From: Cladosporium sp. IMV 00045
Lineage: Eukaryota; Ascomycota; Dothideomycetes; Cladosporiales; Cladosporiaceae
Assembly: GCA_001931905.2 (NCBI GenBank)
Contig: MSJI02000932.1
Location: 4,686-68,685 of the forward strand
DNA length: 64,000 nucleotides
Direction of reading: 5' to 3'
The notes below the pieces were generated by a model. It ran no database searches. It was not told where the DNA came from and saw only the letters and a program-made list of their open reading frames with translations. Of this stretch, positions 22,283 through 33,136 are shown piece after piece (the stretch's first letter is position 1; the number at the start of each line of letters is the position of its first letter). Position numbers and translations under genes: made by a program.

Positions 22283-23161
22283 ATGACCATAATGCAGGCC
22301 ATCATGCACACCATCCTCAGGGCCCTAGTAATGTTGACATTGCTATGTGCTCTCTGTCCTCTCCCAATAGTCAAGATGCCTCTCGGCTTCAGGACCAGGA
22401 TCTATGTCCTCGGACCTGGATTTCAAGCACGCACTCTTGAAACTTTCCTATGGGATTCTATCCGCTTGGCCTCTATCATCGAGGGGATGTTTCGTCCTCT
22501 ACTTTCTGGTTGGGGCTCTTTCGCCTTCCTCGCAAAGCTGGCTGGACGGTGCATTCCAAGAATCCAACCCGAAACACCGGCAACAACTTTGAACACCTTT
22601 CTCAAGCCCTCCCACGCAGCTACAGGCGAAGAATGCGCCATCTGCCATGATGGATTCACCAACCCTGTCAAGTTGTCTTGCTCGCACAAATTCTGCGACA
22701 AGTGCGCTCGCCTCACGCTCTCGCTCAACGACCTCTGTCCGCTCTGCCGCCAGAAGCCTTTGCCATGGAATTCCCAGGTGTCGACCGCCGGGTCCACGAC
22801 CATGTGGTTTTTGCGATGCATTGCGACGCTTCTGGACGTTGCTTTCATTTCTACTCTGGCCAAAGAGCTTGCTCAAATGGGACTTGACTACCACTTCGCC
22901 CAGACTGTCATCACTCTCGCTAACATCAATATGGCGGTTGCTCTCGCAACTCAAACTTTCCTCCTCGTCTTTGGTCCAAGGACTTTGCTAGGAAGGTCTA
23001 TGGGCTTGTCCGCTTTGCCGGACGACGTTGTTTCTGGCATGTATTCCTTGCTTGTCGTCTTTGGCTTGCTTTCTTCGTGGGGCATGAATTTCGGTGAGTT
23101 GGAAGTTGCTCTTGACCTCTATCGAGCCTTGGATGCTGTGAGAGTGTTTTTGGCGGCTTGA
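22283..23161 (+). CDS. RING-finger membrane protein, probable E3 ubiquitin ligase (292 aa)
   Basis: A C3HC4 RING lies at about residues 118-155: CAICHDGF, then CSHKFCDKC, ending CPLC. The N-terminus has a hydrophobic segment (about 8-30), and at least two more hydrophobic stretches follow the RING (TVITLANINMAVALATQTFLLVFG and GMYSLLVVFGLLSSWGM). The architecture, a RING between membrane segments, fits a membrane-embedded E3 ligase of the endomembrane system. I cannot assign an orthologue. A 12-bp minisatellite begins 50 bp after the stop codon. Confidence 0.8.
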   Translation: MTIMQAIMHTILRALVMLTLLCALCPLPIVKMPLGFRTRIYVLGPGFQARTLETFLWDSIRLASIIEGMFRPLLSGWGSFAFLAKLAGRCIPRIQPETPATTLNTFLKPSHAATGEECAICHDGFTNPVKLSCSHKFCDKCARLTLSLNDLCPLCRQKPLPWNSQVSTAGSTTMWFLRCIATLLDVAFISTLAKELAQMGLDYHFAQTVITLANINMAVALATQTFLLVFGPRTLLGRSMGLSALPDDVVSGMYSLLVVFGLLSSWGMNFGELEVALDLYRALDAVRVFLAA

Positions 23162-23210
23162 GACGTTGCGATGTCTGTTCACTTCGTGGGAGTTGGCTTG
23201 GGATCTGGTT

Positions 23211-23406
23211 GGGGATTGAGATTGGGATTAAGATTGGGATTGAGATTGGGATTGAGATTGGGATTGAGATTGGGATTGAGATTGGGATTAAGATTGGGAT
23301 TGAGATTGGGATTGAGATTTGGATTGAGATTGGGATTGGGATTGAGATTGGGATTGAGATTGGGATTGAGATTGGGATTGAGATTGGGATTGAGATTGGG
23401 ATTGAG
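23211..23406. repeat. G-rich 12-bp minisatellite
   Basis: About 16 tandem copies of GGGATTGAGATT run here with few variants (TTAAGA twice, one TTTGGA, one shortened copy). Both strands are open through it, encoding [12 protein letters not shown] and [12 protein letters not shown] repeats, which are almost certainly not proteins. The plus strand has a GGG run every 12 nt. Confidence 0.95.
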
Positions 23407-24245
23407 CTCGGGATAGGTAGACTTGCATGGTCGTTCTGGGTTGTCTGGACACTGATTCGGTTGAGGGCAACGGGATCGGTACTTGGGATTTTCATTTTGA
23501 GCTGGATTCTTGTTGCTGCGAATGCATGGAAGGAAAATTGATTGGTTTGTGTGGGCGACTCACTGTTGGACGGGCTAGTCCAATGTACCAAAGCACACAG
23601 AGTAGATACTTTTGTCTGACGGTCCTCTTTCGCAAAGTACCTGATTGCGTTTCAATTCCATGAGCCTGCTAGCATGCATTCCCTGCCGTAGAGCAGTCAC
23701 TTCACGGAGCTAAGGCGTAATCCTTACATCACCTATTCTTCGTCATCAAGATAACTAATCGACCACATGCATTCGCTTCCAGGCAGCACAGCATCCATAT
23801 TGCTTGCGTGCTCGCTCTCCCCCGCAGCTTCAATTACCAAGCATCAGCATCCATCCCGGTGATCATCACGCTCTTAGGAGATGAGCATGCGGCTGAATCT
23901 TCCTCTTTGGAGAAACCTCAGAGATTCCAGAGCGAATGGTGAGATTATTGTACATGCTGTAGTGGAAGGGATCTGCCTTTGCTTATGATATGCTCCCTGC
24001 AACGCGGATGCCTGGGGCTGGAAATGAGTCCATATGTGCTTTGCTGTGTAAGCTGCCGCTGCCGATGTTCGTGACTGTGGCCTGCGTGCAATTCGTGCGA
24101 CGATGCAGGTAGGCCTTTTTACCTAGCTGCGAGGAGGCATGGTCGAAGTAATATTTAAGCCACGGTAATGTTAGCCTCCCCTCTTTGTTCTGTCTAGAGG
24201 TTGAACAAAACATCCAAGTCGCTTCTTGCTGCCTGCTCGCCCATC
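23407..24245. other. Intergenic region after the minisatellite, about 0.84 kb
   Basis: It contains the promoter of the epoxide hydrolase gene. No ORF or RNA gene was recognised. Confidence 0.35.
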
Positions 24246-25603
24246 ATGAAAACAACTATTTTCACTCTCGCCTTACTCCAAGGCCTAGGCCAATCATCCT
24301 CTCTCCTTCCCAACATCAATTCAACCTACATAACCTCCCCAACCCCATTCACAATCGACGTCTCACCCCGCTTCATCGACGATGTGCGGTATCGTGTCCA
24401 GCACGCTCGCGCCCCGGTTGCCATCGACGGACTCGATCCTGTTGGTTCAGATGGCCCGACACTAGCGAACTTCACGAGTCTCCGCGACTACTGGCTCGAC
24501 GAGTATGACTGGCCCGCGACACAGGCGGGTATTAATGAAAGACTGAAGCAGTTCACCACGACTGTCCGATCTAACCATTCGGATTATCCCCATCCCGTAC
24601 CGCTGCATTTCGTCCATCATAGATCAGAGAGGGAGGATGCGATCCCTTTTCTCTTCATCCATGGCTGGCCGGGGTCTTTTCTGGAGGTGGAGAATATCAT
24701 CGACGCGCTGACTGATCCGCCTAACTCTTCCGTGCCGGCTTTTCATGTTGTTGCGCCGTCCATTCCCGGTTTTGGTTTCTCGCCTGCTCCGGAGAGGGCG
24801 GGGTATGGGTTGACGCAGGCGGGGAGGAGTTTTCATGCTCTCATGCTGCAGCTTGGGTATGAGAAGTATGTTGTGCAGGGGGGCGATATTGGCGCTTTTG
24901 TGAGTTGGAAGAAAGAGTAATTTGACATCTGACATGTTTTGTTGACTTGTGATTTGCGCAGATACTGCGTCACCAAGCCGCTTCGTACCCGGACAATGTA
25001 GTCTCGGTTCTTACCAACCTTTGGAGCGTGAAGCCCACAGACGAGGAGTGGGCTCGCTGGGCAGCGAACGAGACATCACCAGCCGAGACCACTTACCTGA
25101 ACATCCTCAACACTTACCTGATCGACACCTCAGGCTACCGACACATCCAACAAACGCAGCCGCTAACTCTTGCCTACCTCGCCAACGACTCGCCGCTGGG
25201 CTTCGCCCTCTGGATCTACGCCTTGATGCGAGGAGCCATCGACCCGCGCACCAGCTCTTGGACGCCAGATGAGCTCATCACCTTTTCGCTGATGTATACC
25301 ATCCAAGGACCATACGGCGGTTTTAGGACTTACAAGGAGATGTACCGAGAGGGCGAATTCCAGGGCAATGGCTTGGGCGTTTCCCCTTTTGTAACGCAGC
25401 CCGTGGGAGTCACGCAGAACCCGTATGATATTGCGTTTGGGCTGCCTTTGGATTGGGCGAGGCGGCAGGGGAATGTCCAGGCGATTTATCAGCATAAGTT
25501 CGGGGGGCATTTTGCTGCGTATAAGGACACGGAGGGGCTGTTGCAGGATGTTTATCGATGGTTTGGTGATCGAGAGCTCTCTGGGACTGCGGTTTTCTTT
25601 TAG
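24246..25603 (+). CDS. Secreted microsomal-type epoxide hydrolase (431 aa)
   Basis: Exons 24246-24899 and 24962-25603 flank a 62-nt intron (GTGAGT donor, GCGCAG acceptor), phase 0. The start giving MKTTIFTLALLQGLG is chosen over an upstream in-frame ATG because it opens a signal peptide. The N-terminal epoxide-hydrolase domain (about 33-145) is followed by an alpha/beta-hydrolase fold. Visible catalytic parts are the oxyanion motif HGWPGS (139-144), the nucleophile elbow GGDIGAF with Asp214, and the catalytic-His segment FGGHFAAYKDTE with His401. A Tyr-rich lid segment (PYGGFRTYKEMY) may supply the epoxide-polarising tyrosine. Fungal relatives hydrolyse epoxides to diols; substrate here is unknown. 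Confidence 0.9.
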
Positions 25604-26379
25604 GCGGAGGTGTTATTGCGAGGAGGGCGCTGCTGAAAAGGTCAGAGTTCACTAGACTACAGGTACTGTGAGCCTCGGTATGGCCTTGGTGACGTTTCAC
25701 TGCTGGCCTCGTTAGAGGACTTGCAAACCCATAGGAAGTCGCAATTGGCGGGCTTGAGCTGTACCCGGTCAGTTGCTGTCAAGGAAAAAACAAGTAGCAA
25801 TGACAAAATGAGGTCGTAGAATGCGCATCCAGGAAGGATTTCCTGCAACAGGATGAGAAGCTCGACACCACCAGTATGCGACCTTTCATCACAGGATCTT
25901 CCTGATCTTCCGCCGGTCGAGAATAGGCGAGGAGACGGGATCTAGGCATAGCAGACAGAAAAAAAGAATATAACAATTAGTGGAGTGGCCTTCAAGACTT
26001 CAAAAGACGGCCGAGACTGTTTGATCCGGAGAGGCCAATCGGAATACCAGTTTCAGGCATGCTTCGTGGATCAGCAGGGCCTCGCGCCTATCCAAAGCGC
26101 CAGGTTGTCGAGAACATGGCTAGCGTGGCTTCCCGGTGTTCGCCGCTGCAGGCGAAGGCGAAGATTCGTTCTCGAAGCGAATTGATTCGTGAGTGTTGAA
26201 GGGACCAGAAACCTGCATGCTCGCCCTGTTCATCATTGCAAGAGAGACGGAACCTCCGTAATTGGAGGGCCGGTGCAGTGGACTCAGGGTCGATCGCCCG
26301 AACAGTAGTTAGGAGGTAAGGTGGTCAGCTAGTCTGGAACCCACACACCAGGACGTCTTGCCACATGGAGACCTCCACG

Positions 26380-26385
26380 CACGTG
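26380..26385. promoter_or_regulatory. CACGTG E-box, distal
   Basis: A CACGTG palindrome lies about 1.06 kb upstream of the PHO89-type start. The Pho4/NUC-1 class of bHLH phosphate regulators binds CACGTG; at this distance it may be chance. Confidence 0.25.
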
Positions 26386-26929
26386 TTCTTGCGTAACGGT
26401 CCTGAAGGTCATACGAGACGGAGATGGTGTACGAACGTCGTTGAGGTCTATATTCCTTCGTTTGAGAGGTGGACCAAGACTCGCTAAGCAAAGTGGGCCA
26501 ATAGTCTTGACAATGTCTTGGAAGGCGTCAAGCAACTAGCCGGTGTTGGCAAAGAGAGCGTGCCAATGCATTCAGAGGCTTGACTGCCTCTTGTTCAACG
26601 CTTCCCCCAGTCTGGTCGCGTGACTTCTTGGAAGTGAATGCGTTGATATGGCTTACAGTGTGCAGATCGTTCAAAAGTCTGCAGAGAAAAACCTTGACAG
26701 CAACATGAGACCTGTTGACAGACAGGGGTATTCTCCCTTCGGAGGGAAGACTGGGTGAGAGTTGAGTTCCGGCGGAAGTCTCTATCTGGAAGGCGGACAA
26801 GGCACGCCACCAACAGGCGAGGCGCGTGCCGTGTTGAGTGAATGTTGCCCTTTCGACGTCTGGCTGGCTGGTCGGGAATGGGAGAGGGATGAGTGATGAG
26901 GCTGCACACAGCTGAAGTCGTGAGGTCGA

Positions 26930-26935
26930 CACGTG
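26930..26935. promoter_or_regulatory. CACGTG E-box upstream of PHO89
   Basis: CACGTG followed by TGGG lies 509 bp upstream of the start codon. CACGTG with a G-rich flank is the preferred Pho4/NUC-1 site, and PHO89 genes are known targets of phosphate-starvation regulators, so function is plausible. Confidence 0.4.
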
Positions 26936-27009
26936 TGGGCTGCTCTTCAAGTGATTGGCCTTCAACGGCAGGAGCCAAGCCCGCTAAATCTTGGCAGAGA
27001 GACAAGCCG

Positions 27010-27045
27010 CAGGACAAGCAGGACAAGCAGGACAAGCAGGACAAG
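27010..27045. repeat. 9-bp tandem repeat, four copies
   Basis: CAGGACAAG is repeated four times in tandem in the PHO89 upstream region. It creates spurious KQDKQDKQ-like frames and is not coding as far as I can see. Confidence 0.85.
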
Positions 27046-27443
27046 CCAGAACATCAAGCCTCGACCGTCTCCTCAATCTGGAGTCGAGACTAATAATGGC
27101 ACTACTGACACTATTCGTAGCGAAAGGCACATCCCGTCTCCCGTTGACTGCGAAGGAACTCGACCAGCAGACAAAACCAATGTTACAGTCGTCGCACCAA
27201 CGAATCACAGCCCTTCCTTCGACAGCGTGTGTTCCCAATCCCATGTGCTTCACTTACCATCCCTATCGGTCCTTGTCGGCCTTGCTGCAGGCCAACGCGA
27301 GCCGCAAACGCCACTGCTCCATCCTGTGCAGCAGATGAAAGTGATATATATCGCATGTCCCGGTCAATCATCAGTAGGTCCGGCTCACCACCAACATCAC
27401 TTCCTCCTCAATCCCCTAGTGACCACCGGTCGTCGTCGCCATC

Positions 27444-29303
27444 ATGCCGCAGCTCAGCCAGTACGACTACATCTTCGCCATCGGCACCTTGTTTGCCATG
27501 TTGGATGCCTACAACAACGGCGCCAACGATGTTGCAAACTCCTGGGCCACCAGTGTTTCCTCCAGGTCTATCACCTACAGACAGGCCATGGTCCTCGGCA
27601 CTATCTTCGAACTGCTGGGTGCCATCACCGTCGGAGCTCGCACTGCCGACACCATCAAGAACGGCATCATCCCGACTGATGCCTTCCGGGACAACGCTGG
27701 TGTTCAGATGCTTGCCTTCACTTGCGCCCTTGCCGCGGCTTCTTCTTGGGTAATGTGGTGCACTCGTCACTCGGCCCACGTTTCTTCCACCTATTCGCTC
27801 ATCTCGGCTGTTGCTGGTGTTGGTGTTGCCGTCGCTGGTGCATCTGAAGTCCAGTGGGGATGGAACAACGGCAAGGGTCTCGGTGCAATCTTCGCCGGTC
27901 TTGGTATGGCTCCTGCCATCTCGGCTGGCTTTGCTGCCACCATTTTCATGTTGATCAAGCTCGTCGTTCACATGCGCAAGAACCCCGTTCCTTGGGCCGT
28001 ATGGACCTCTCCTTTCTTCTTCCTCGTCGCCGGCACCATTTGCACGCTGTCTATCGTCTACAAGGGCTCTCCCAACCTCGGTCTTGGCAAGAAGCCTAGC
28101 TGGTACATCGCTGCAGTCACCATGGGCACTGGCGGAGGTGTCTGCCTCCTTTCCGCCATCTTCTTCGTTCCCTTCGTCCACGCCAGGATCATCAAGAGAG
28201 ATGCCTCTGTCAAGTGGTGGATGTTCATCCAGGGTCCGCTGCTTTTCCGCCGTCCGGCTCCTGAGAACAACGAGAGGGCCGTTGTTCCCAACTACGCTGT
28301 CGTCCAGCATGACGAATCTGAGCACGGTTCCGACTCTCGATCCTCCGAAACCGATGTTCCTATCAGCAAGCAGGTCGTTGAGAACGAGAAGGCTTTCGAC
28401 GAGGTTGAACGGGAAATCTCTGGCAAGGCCATGACTTACAAGGAGCTCAACGAACTTTCCGAAAAGAGGCTGAACGAAAAGCTCATGAAGGGCAAGGGCC
28501 CTCTCGCCTGGGCTCTGCGCACTCTCCGCGACAACCCCATGGGCGCTGGTGAGATCTACGAGCTCTCCAACATAAAGATCATGTTCAAGCGCATTCCCGC
28601 CTACGTTGTCTGCGGCGCCCTCTACGGTATTCACTACGACATCCACGCCGCTCAGACTGGCACCGCCGGCACTCCTGAGGGTGCTCGCATGAAGCGCGTC
28701 TACGCCCACGCCGAGAAGTACTCCGACGAGGTCGAGCACTCCTTCTCCTTCGTTCAGGTCCTCACCGCTTGCACTGCCTCTTTCGCTCACGGTGCCAACG
28801 ACATTGGCAACTCTGTCGGTCCCTGGGCTGTCATTTACTCTGCCTGGTCGACTGGCAACGCCGCCGCAGCCAAAGCCCCTGTGCCTGTGTGGCAGCTCGC
28901 TGTTCTTGCCTTGATGATCTCTCTTGGTCTGATTACCTACGGCTACAACATCATGAAGGGTAGGTCGTAGCACATCTTCTTCCTCGCACTCTGAACCTCG
29001 CTAACAATTCGAATAGTCATGGGCAACAAGATCACCTACCACTCGCCTTCCCGCGGTTCCAGCATGGAGATGGGTGCTGCCATCACCGTCTTGGTGTTTT
29101 CGCAATTCTCCCTCCCTGTCTCGACCTCGATGTGCATCACCGGTGCCACCGTCGGCGTCGGTCTCTGCAACGGTACTTACAAGGCCGTCAACTGGCAGCG
29201 TGTCGGCCTTCTCGGCCTCGCCTGGATCATGACCATCCCCATCGCTGGTACCATTGGTGGTTGCCTCATGGGCTTGATTCTCAATGCTCCTCACTTCTCT
29301 TAG
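27444..29303 (+). CDS. PHO89: PHO89-type cation/phosphate symporter (600 aa)
   Basis: Exons 27444-28959 and 29017-29303 flank a 57-nt intron with CTAAC branch site. The protein is a complete PiT-family transporter: two inverted repeats each begin with the signature GAND (GANDVANSW at 26-34 and GANDIGNSVGPWA in the second half). There are about six membrane segments before and four or more after a large hydrophilic loop (about 265-390) rich in charged residues. PiT proteins import phosphate with Na+ or H+ at the plasma membrane. CACGTG sites upstream would fit control by phosphate starvation. The last exon carries the conserved SQFSLPVSTSMCITGATVGVG segment. Confidence 0.96.
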
Positions 29304-29836
29304 GGGACTTTTCGAGGAACGCCCTTTGATCATGATGATGGTGATGCGGTTGTACAAAAGTTACTAGTGTATGCGCATGGATAGACCGCCGTTGATGGTT
29401 TGGCTTTTGATTTTGTTTTCCACTTCAACCTACCTGCTCATTGGCTTAATTATATACCCCAATCAATGATCGAGCGTTACTGCTAAATTGGTCCCAATTT
29501 CCTGGAAGTTTCAGTTGTTCGAGCTGTTCGAGCTATTCGAGCTGCATCGACGAATGATTCTAGCTCAAAATCTTGACATTCGTTCATCAATGGCAGTCGG
29601 GTGGGCTTTTTTCCGCCGATGAGGTTTGAACAAGTTTATAGGCTGCTTCTACCCCCAGAAGGCCAGGGCCAGGTTGTGACTCGTCAAGGCAAAGAGGAGG
29701 CTCATTAGAACGCATTGCATTGGGTATCAAATCAAACAATTAGAACAAAAGCCAAATGCCCGCACCAAGTCCAACCCGAGTACAAGTCTAAAGCCCTCCT
29801 AAAGCCAAAAACAAAGACAAAGAAAAGTCAAACCCT
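29304..29836. other. Convergent 3' intergenic region, about 0.53 kb
   Basis: It separates PHO89 from the minus-strand flotillin gene. A three-copy 9-bp repeat lies inside; nothing else was seen. Confidence 0.4.
29518..29544. repeat. 9-bp tandem repeat, three copies
   Basis: TTCGAGCTG/A is present three times in direct succession. It lies in the convergent 3' region and may form small hairpins because GAGCTN is partly self-complementary. Confidence 0.7.
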
Positions 29837-31456
29837 CTACTTCTCACCACCACTCACGTCAGCCTTGCGACCCTCACCGTGTCCATTCCCATTCATGAGC
29901 GCCTCCTGCTTCGCCCTAACCTTCTCCTGCACACTCATTTCAGGCTCCTGCTCCGGCATCCTCGCCACCCAAGCCGGCGGCTGCATCCCCGTCTGGTCTT
30001 GAATCGTGCTCAGAAGCGGCGGCAGCGTCTGGAAGAGATTGCGAATCGGCGCCGTCGCATCCGCCGCCGCTCCCCCTTCACCTGCCGCTCCCGTGTTCCA
30101 CACGTTGATCTTCGGCTGCAGCCCATTGATCGCCTGCGCGTTCGCCAGCGCGAGCTTCTCGTACGTCCCGCTCTGCAGCATCAGGTACTGCATGAGGCCT
30201 TGGGGTCCGCCCATCACCTTCGCCAGCTCGCCGTAGCCTCTCGCCATGGCGACCATGCCTTCGGCTTCCTTCTGCTTCGCGATCAGATCCGCTTCCGCCT
30301 CGGTCGTCTTCTTCGTCGCCGACGCTTCCGCCTCTTTCTCAGCTCGGTAGGCGATCGCGTCCGCTTCCGCTTGCTGGTTGACCAGGTACGCAGCAGCCTG
30401 CTTCGACTCGCTGTAGTAGTCTCCATCCGCCTTCTGCTCCGCCGACTCACGCGCAATCTGCGCCTGCGTAACAGTCGTAGCACGCAAACGCTCCAACTCC
30501 ATCGCCGCGCGCTTCTGCTCCACTCCCCTCTGCAGCTCGGCATCTTTATGCTGCGCCGCGCGCTCCGCCGCGATTTGCTCGAGGTTCAACTCACGTGCAA
30601 TCTCGATCTCGCGAGTCTTGAGCTTCTGGTCCGCGTTGGCTTTCTCCACCTTGCGCTCCGTTTCCAGCACGGCGGTGTGGGCGTTGATTTTGGCGATTTT
30701 CTGCTTCGCCTCGCCTTCCTTTTCGGCTTCGCCCACGCGTCCGATCATGCGTGCGTTGGCCACGTCGACTTGCGCTTGGCTTTGGGCGCCTTCGTGCGCT
30801 TTGCGAGCGAGGGACTCGAAGTATTTCGACTCGCCCATGTCTTGCAGTTCTTTGACGTTGGCGTTGTAGATTCGGAGACCGAATTGGTCGAGTTCTTTTT
30901 GCACGCATTCGATTACCTGTCGTGGGGTTAGTGTTTGTAGTTGATAGGCTATTCATGCGAGACGAAGTACTCACCTGCGCCTTGAAGAGGCGGCGGTTGT
31001 TGAAGAGCTCCTCCATGGTCATGTTGGAGACGATCGAGCGGGTCTCGCCTTCGATGATGCCTTTGACGATGTCTTGGACGTGGTTGCGTCCGGTTGCGAT
31101 GATGCTGCCGCGTCTATCGCTGACTTGACCGTCGGAATCGCCGGTGAGGAGCACGGCGTACTTCTCCAGAGAGGCGATGTCGTCATGCGGACCAATGGTG
31201 AAGACCGCAGGCACTAAATTGATGCCGTCAGATCAATGTGCTAAAGTGGAAGAGGCACGAGTATCAACTTACAAGAGAACTGCAGCTTCTCGCTCGTCAT
31301 GGCTTGCAAGGCCATGGAGAAGTCGAAAGGCGTGATGGAGATCTTGGTCACTTTCTGGAAGGGAAGGATGAAGGCTTTCTTCGTAATCTTGACGCTCTCG
31401 ACACCTACACCGGTGACGGCGAGATACGAATTGGGCTCTGAGACGTGGTACCACAT
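29837..31456 (-). CDS. floA: Flotillin (500 aa)
   Basis: Exons are 31456-31273, 31213-30975 and 30916-29837; both introns (59 and 58 nt) are phase-consistent and the second carries CTAAC. The N-terminal SPFH/prohibitin domain runs from MWYHVSEPNSYLAVTG through EIFNNRR-like helices to about residue 190. It is followed by a long coiled coil rich in Ala/Glu/Lys with repeated EAE/KAE heptads (about 190-400). The C-terminus is less ordered. Flotillins are hairpin-anchored scaffold proteins of the plasma-membrane inner leaflet that mark sterol-rich domains and influence polar growth in fungi. Length matches fungal FloA. Confidence 0.95.
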
Positions 31457-32458
31457 CTTGACTTGTCTTGTGTTTGATTGGTGGTGGGCTGTTGTTGATG
31501 GGCTGCTGCCAATGGGTTGTGGTTAATGTGTTGCTGTCAATATATTGCAGGCCGCTGGTTGCTCTAAGGTGTTGTTGATGAGTGAGTGTTGGGTATTCGT
31601 ATGGAAACGAAGAAAGAGGGACTTTGTTGGTGAGACTTTGTTCGCGAAAAGACCATACAAATGTGGATCTACAAGGCATATTATATACCTGCGAATGGCC
31701 ATCAACAGTCACTTCACGAAAACCGCAGTCCGCCAATGGAATGCCAACTCAGAGTCACGCATAACGGCGCAGTTCATAAGCCTCCTCGCGCTTCTTCACT
31801 AACAGAGGTCAAAAGGCCATCATGACAGGTCACGAGGCATTCTTACTGCCGCTTGATCCTCTTCACTTGGCTTTCTTGTCGGTCGTACATCGGACCCGTA
31901 CCTGCTGCATCGCGCCGACGACCTGTGCGCAAAGCCGCAGTACTGCTTATCGGGGAAGCAAGGCATGCAGTTGGCGCAGTGGCAGTGGCAGTGCCTGAAG
32001 GCCTTAGGTTGTGATGGTATAGCTATGGATCTCGGCATGGCCTTCCACGGGTATCGGCAAGGGGTTGATGTTCGCGCGGCTTCACGTGTGGGGAGAATGT
32101 TCTTTGTGCCTTCTCTCATAGGGCTGAGGCAGCTTGGTATTGAGGCGCATGCGATTTAGTGCCAGCGATGACTTCAGAGCTGAATTCTAGCGCGACTTTT
32201 AGGTCATCCTTCGTGCTGTAAGCGACTCGTGAAGTCGGTCTTGTGACTTGTGGGCCCTGGGTGTTGGTGTCGGGATCCCTAAGGCTGTGCTCTTCTTGGT
32301 GGTAAAGCATGGTGCGTGATTTCAGGATCTCCGAGGCGTTGCATTGATAATTTGTGGCCTTGTGGCCTTCATTCACCGGCCACGTTGGCTATGCATTGCG
32401 CAGTCATATCACATACTTGTCCAAAGCACTTTTGACGACTCCCAAAAACCACAGCATC
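31457..32458. other. Divergent promoter, about 1.0 kb
   Basis: It lies between flotillin (minus) and the 208-aa unknown gene (plus). No additional gene or motif was recognised. Confidence 0.4.
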
Positions 32459-33136
32459 ATGGCAGAACCACCTTCATACGAGGAAAGCACATCGGGAGTC
32501 AGCACGTCGGCGGATCGGAAGAGCGATCGCAAAACGGCTCTTCCATGGAGCATTAGAGAGCAGGTTGGCTTGTCTAGAAGTCAGCATGTTGCATCGATCG
32601 TATCGCAGATTGTGGAACACATCAAGGAACGAGCTCTTCGAGGATTGTCGAAGACCACACTGATGCTAATACCATCAGATCAAGGTATATTGCGATATGT
32701 CAAAAAGCTCTGCGGCAGAGACTAATTCATGGCAGAGGCTAGTCGAACAGGCGAGCTCGTCGGCTTCCCCGACGGTGAGGCACCGGCAATGATTCAATTC
32801 GAAGGCCAACAGAACAGTATGCAATTTTGGTCGCAACAAGAAGCTCTGTCGGAGTTGAAAATGCAGCTGCATCGCGCAGCGGCCGACGACCTTCCAGCGC
32901 TTCCAAGACAAGAACAAACAGAAGTTTCTCCATTGCCTCCCCCGAAGAAGACTTCATGGTTCGGACGAAAACCTTCCAAGGCCGCCACAGAGCCTGCACA
33001 ACTACCGCAGCCTGTAGTATCGCCAGTCGAGGTAGACGTTCAGATGGATGAGATCTATTTCAGATCAAAGACGGAGTATGGACTGTACGAGACGTCGCGG
33101 GTCAAGGTCGTGGTAGCAACGGTGGATGTTCGGTAG
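32459..33136 (+). CDS. Unknown fungal protein with a PPxY motif (208 aa)
   Basis: Exons 32459-32684 and 32736-33136 flank a 51-nt intron (GTATAT donor, GGCAG acceptor); phases agree and the protein reads smoothly across the join. The N-terminus MAEPPSYEES has a PPxY motif of the kind bound by WW domains, for example in Rsp5-type ubiquitin ligases. A helical segment (SQHVASIVSQIVEHIKERAL) and a Pro/Lys-rich linker (PLPPPKKTSWFGRKPSK) follow, then a C-terminal strand-rich end. There is no signal peptide or membrane segment. I do not recognise a family. Confidence 0.75.

Larger units (their letters stand above)
25604..27443. other. 1.8-kb intergenic region upstream of PHO89
   Basis: No gene was recognised. 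It contains two CACGTG palindromes and a small 9-bp tandem repeat, listed separately, and the leader of the phosphate transporter. Confidence 0.4.

Noticed and set aside
23211..23406. Interstitial telomere
   Set aside because: The unit GGGATTGAGATT is not the TTAGGG repeat of filamentous fungi.
22998..23591. Open frames on both strands through the minisatellite (GIEIGIEI and IPISIPIS repeats)
   Set aside because: They exist only because the 12-bp unit is a multiple of three without stops; no flanking domain or start context supports them.
27408..28973. 521-codon open frame antisense to PHO89
   Set aside because: Shadow of the transporter, made possible by its C/G-ending codons; composition is not protein-like.
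29879..30931. 350-codon open frame antisense to flotillin
   Set aside because: Arg/Leu-rich mirror of the Ala/Glu/Lys coiled-coil coding sequence.
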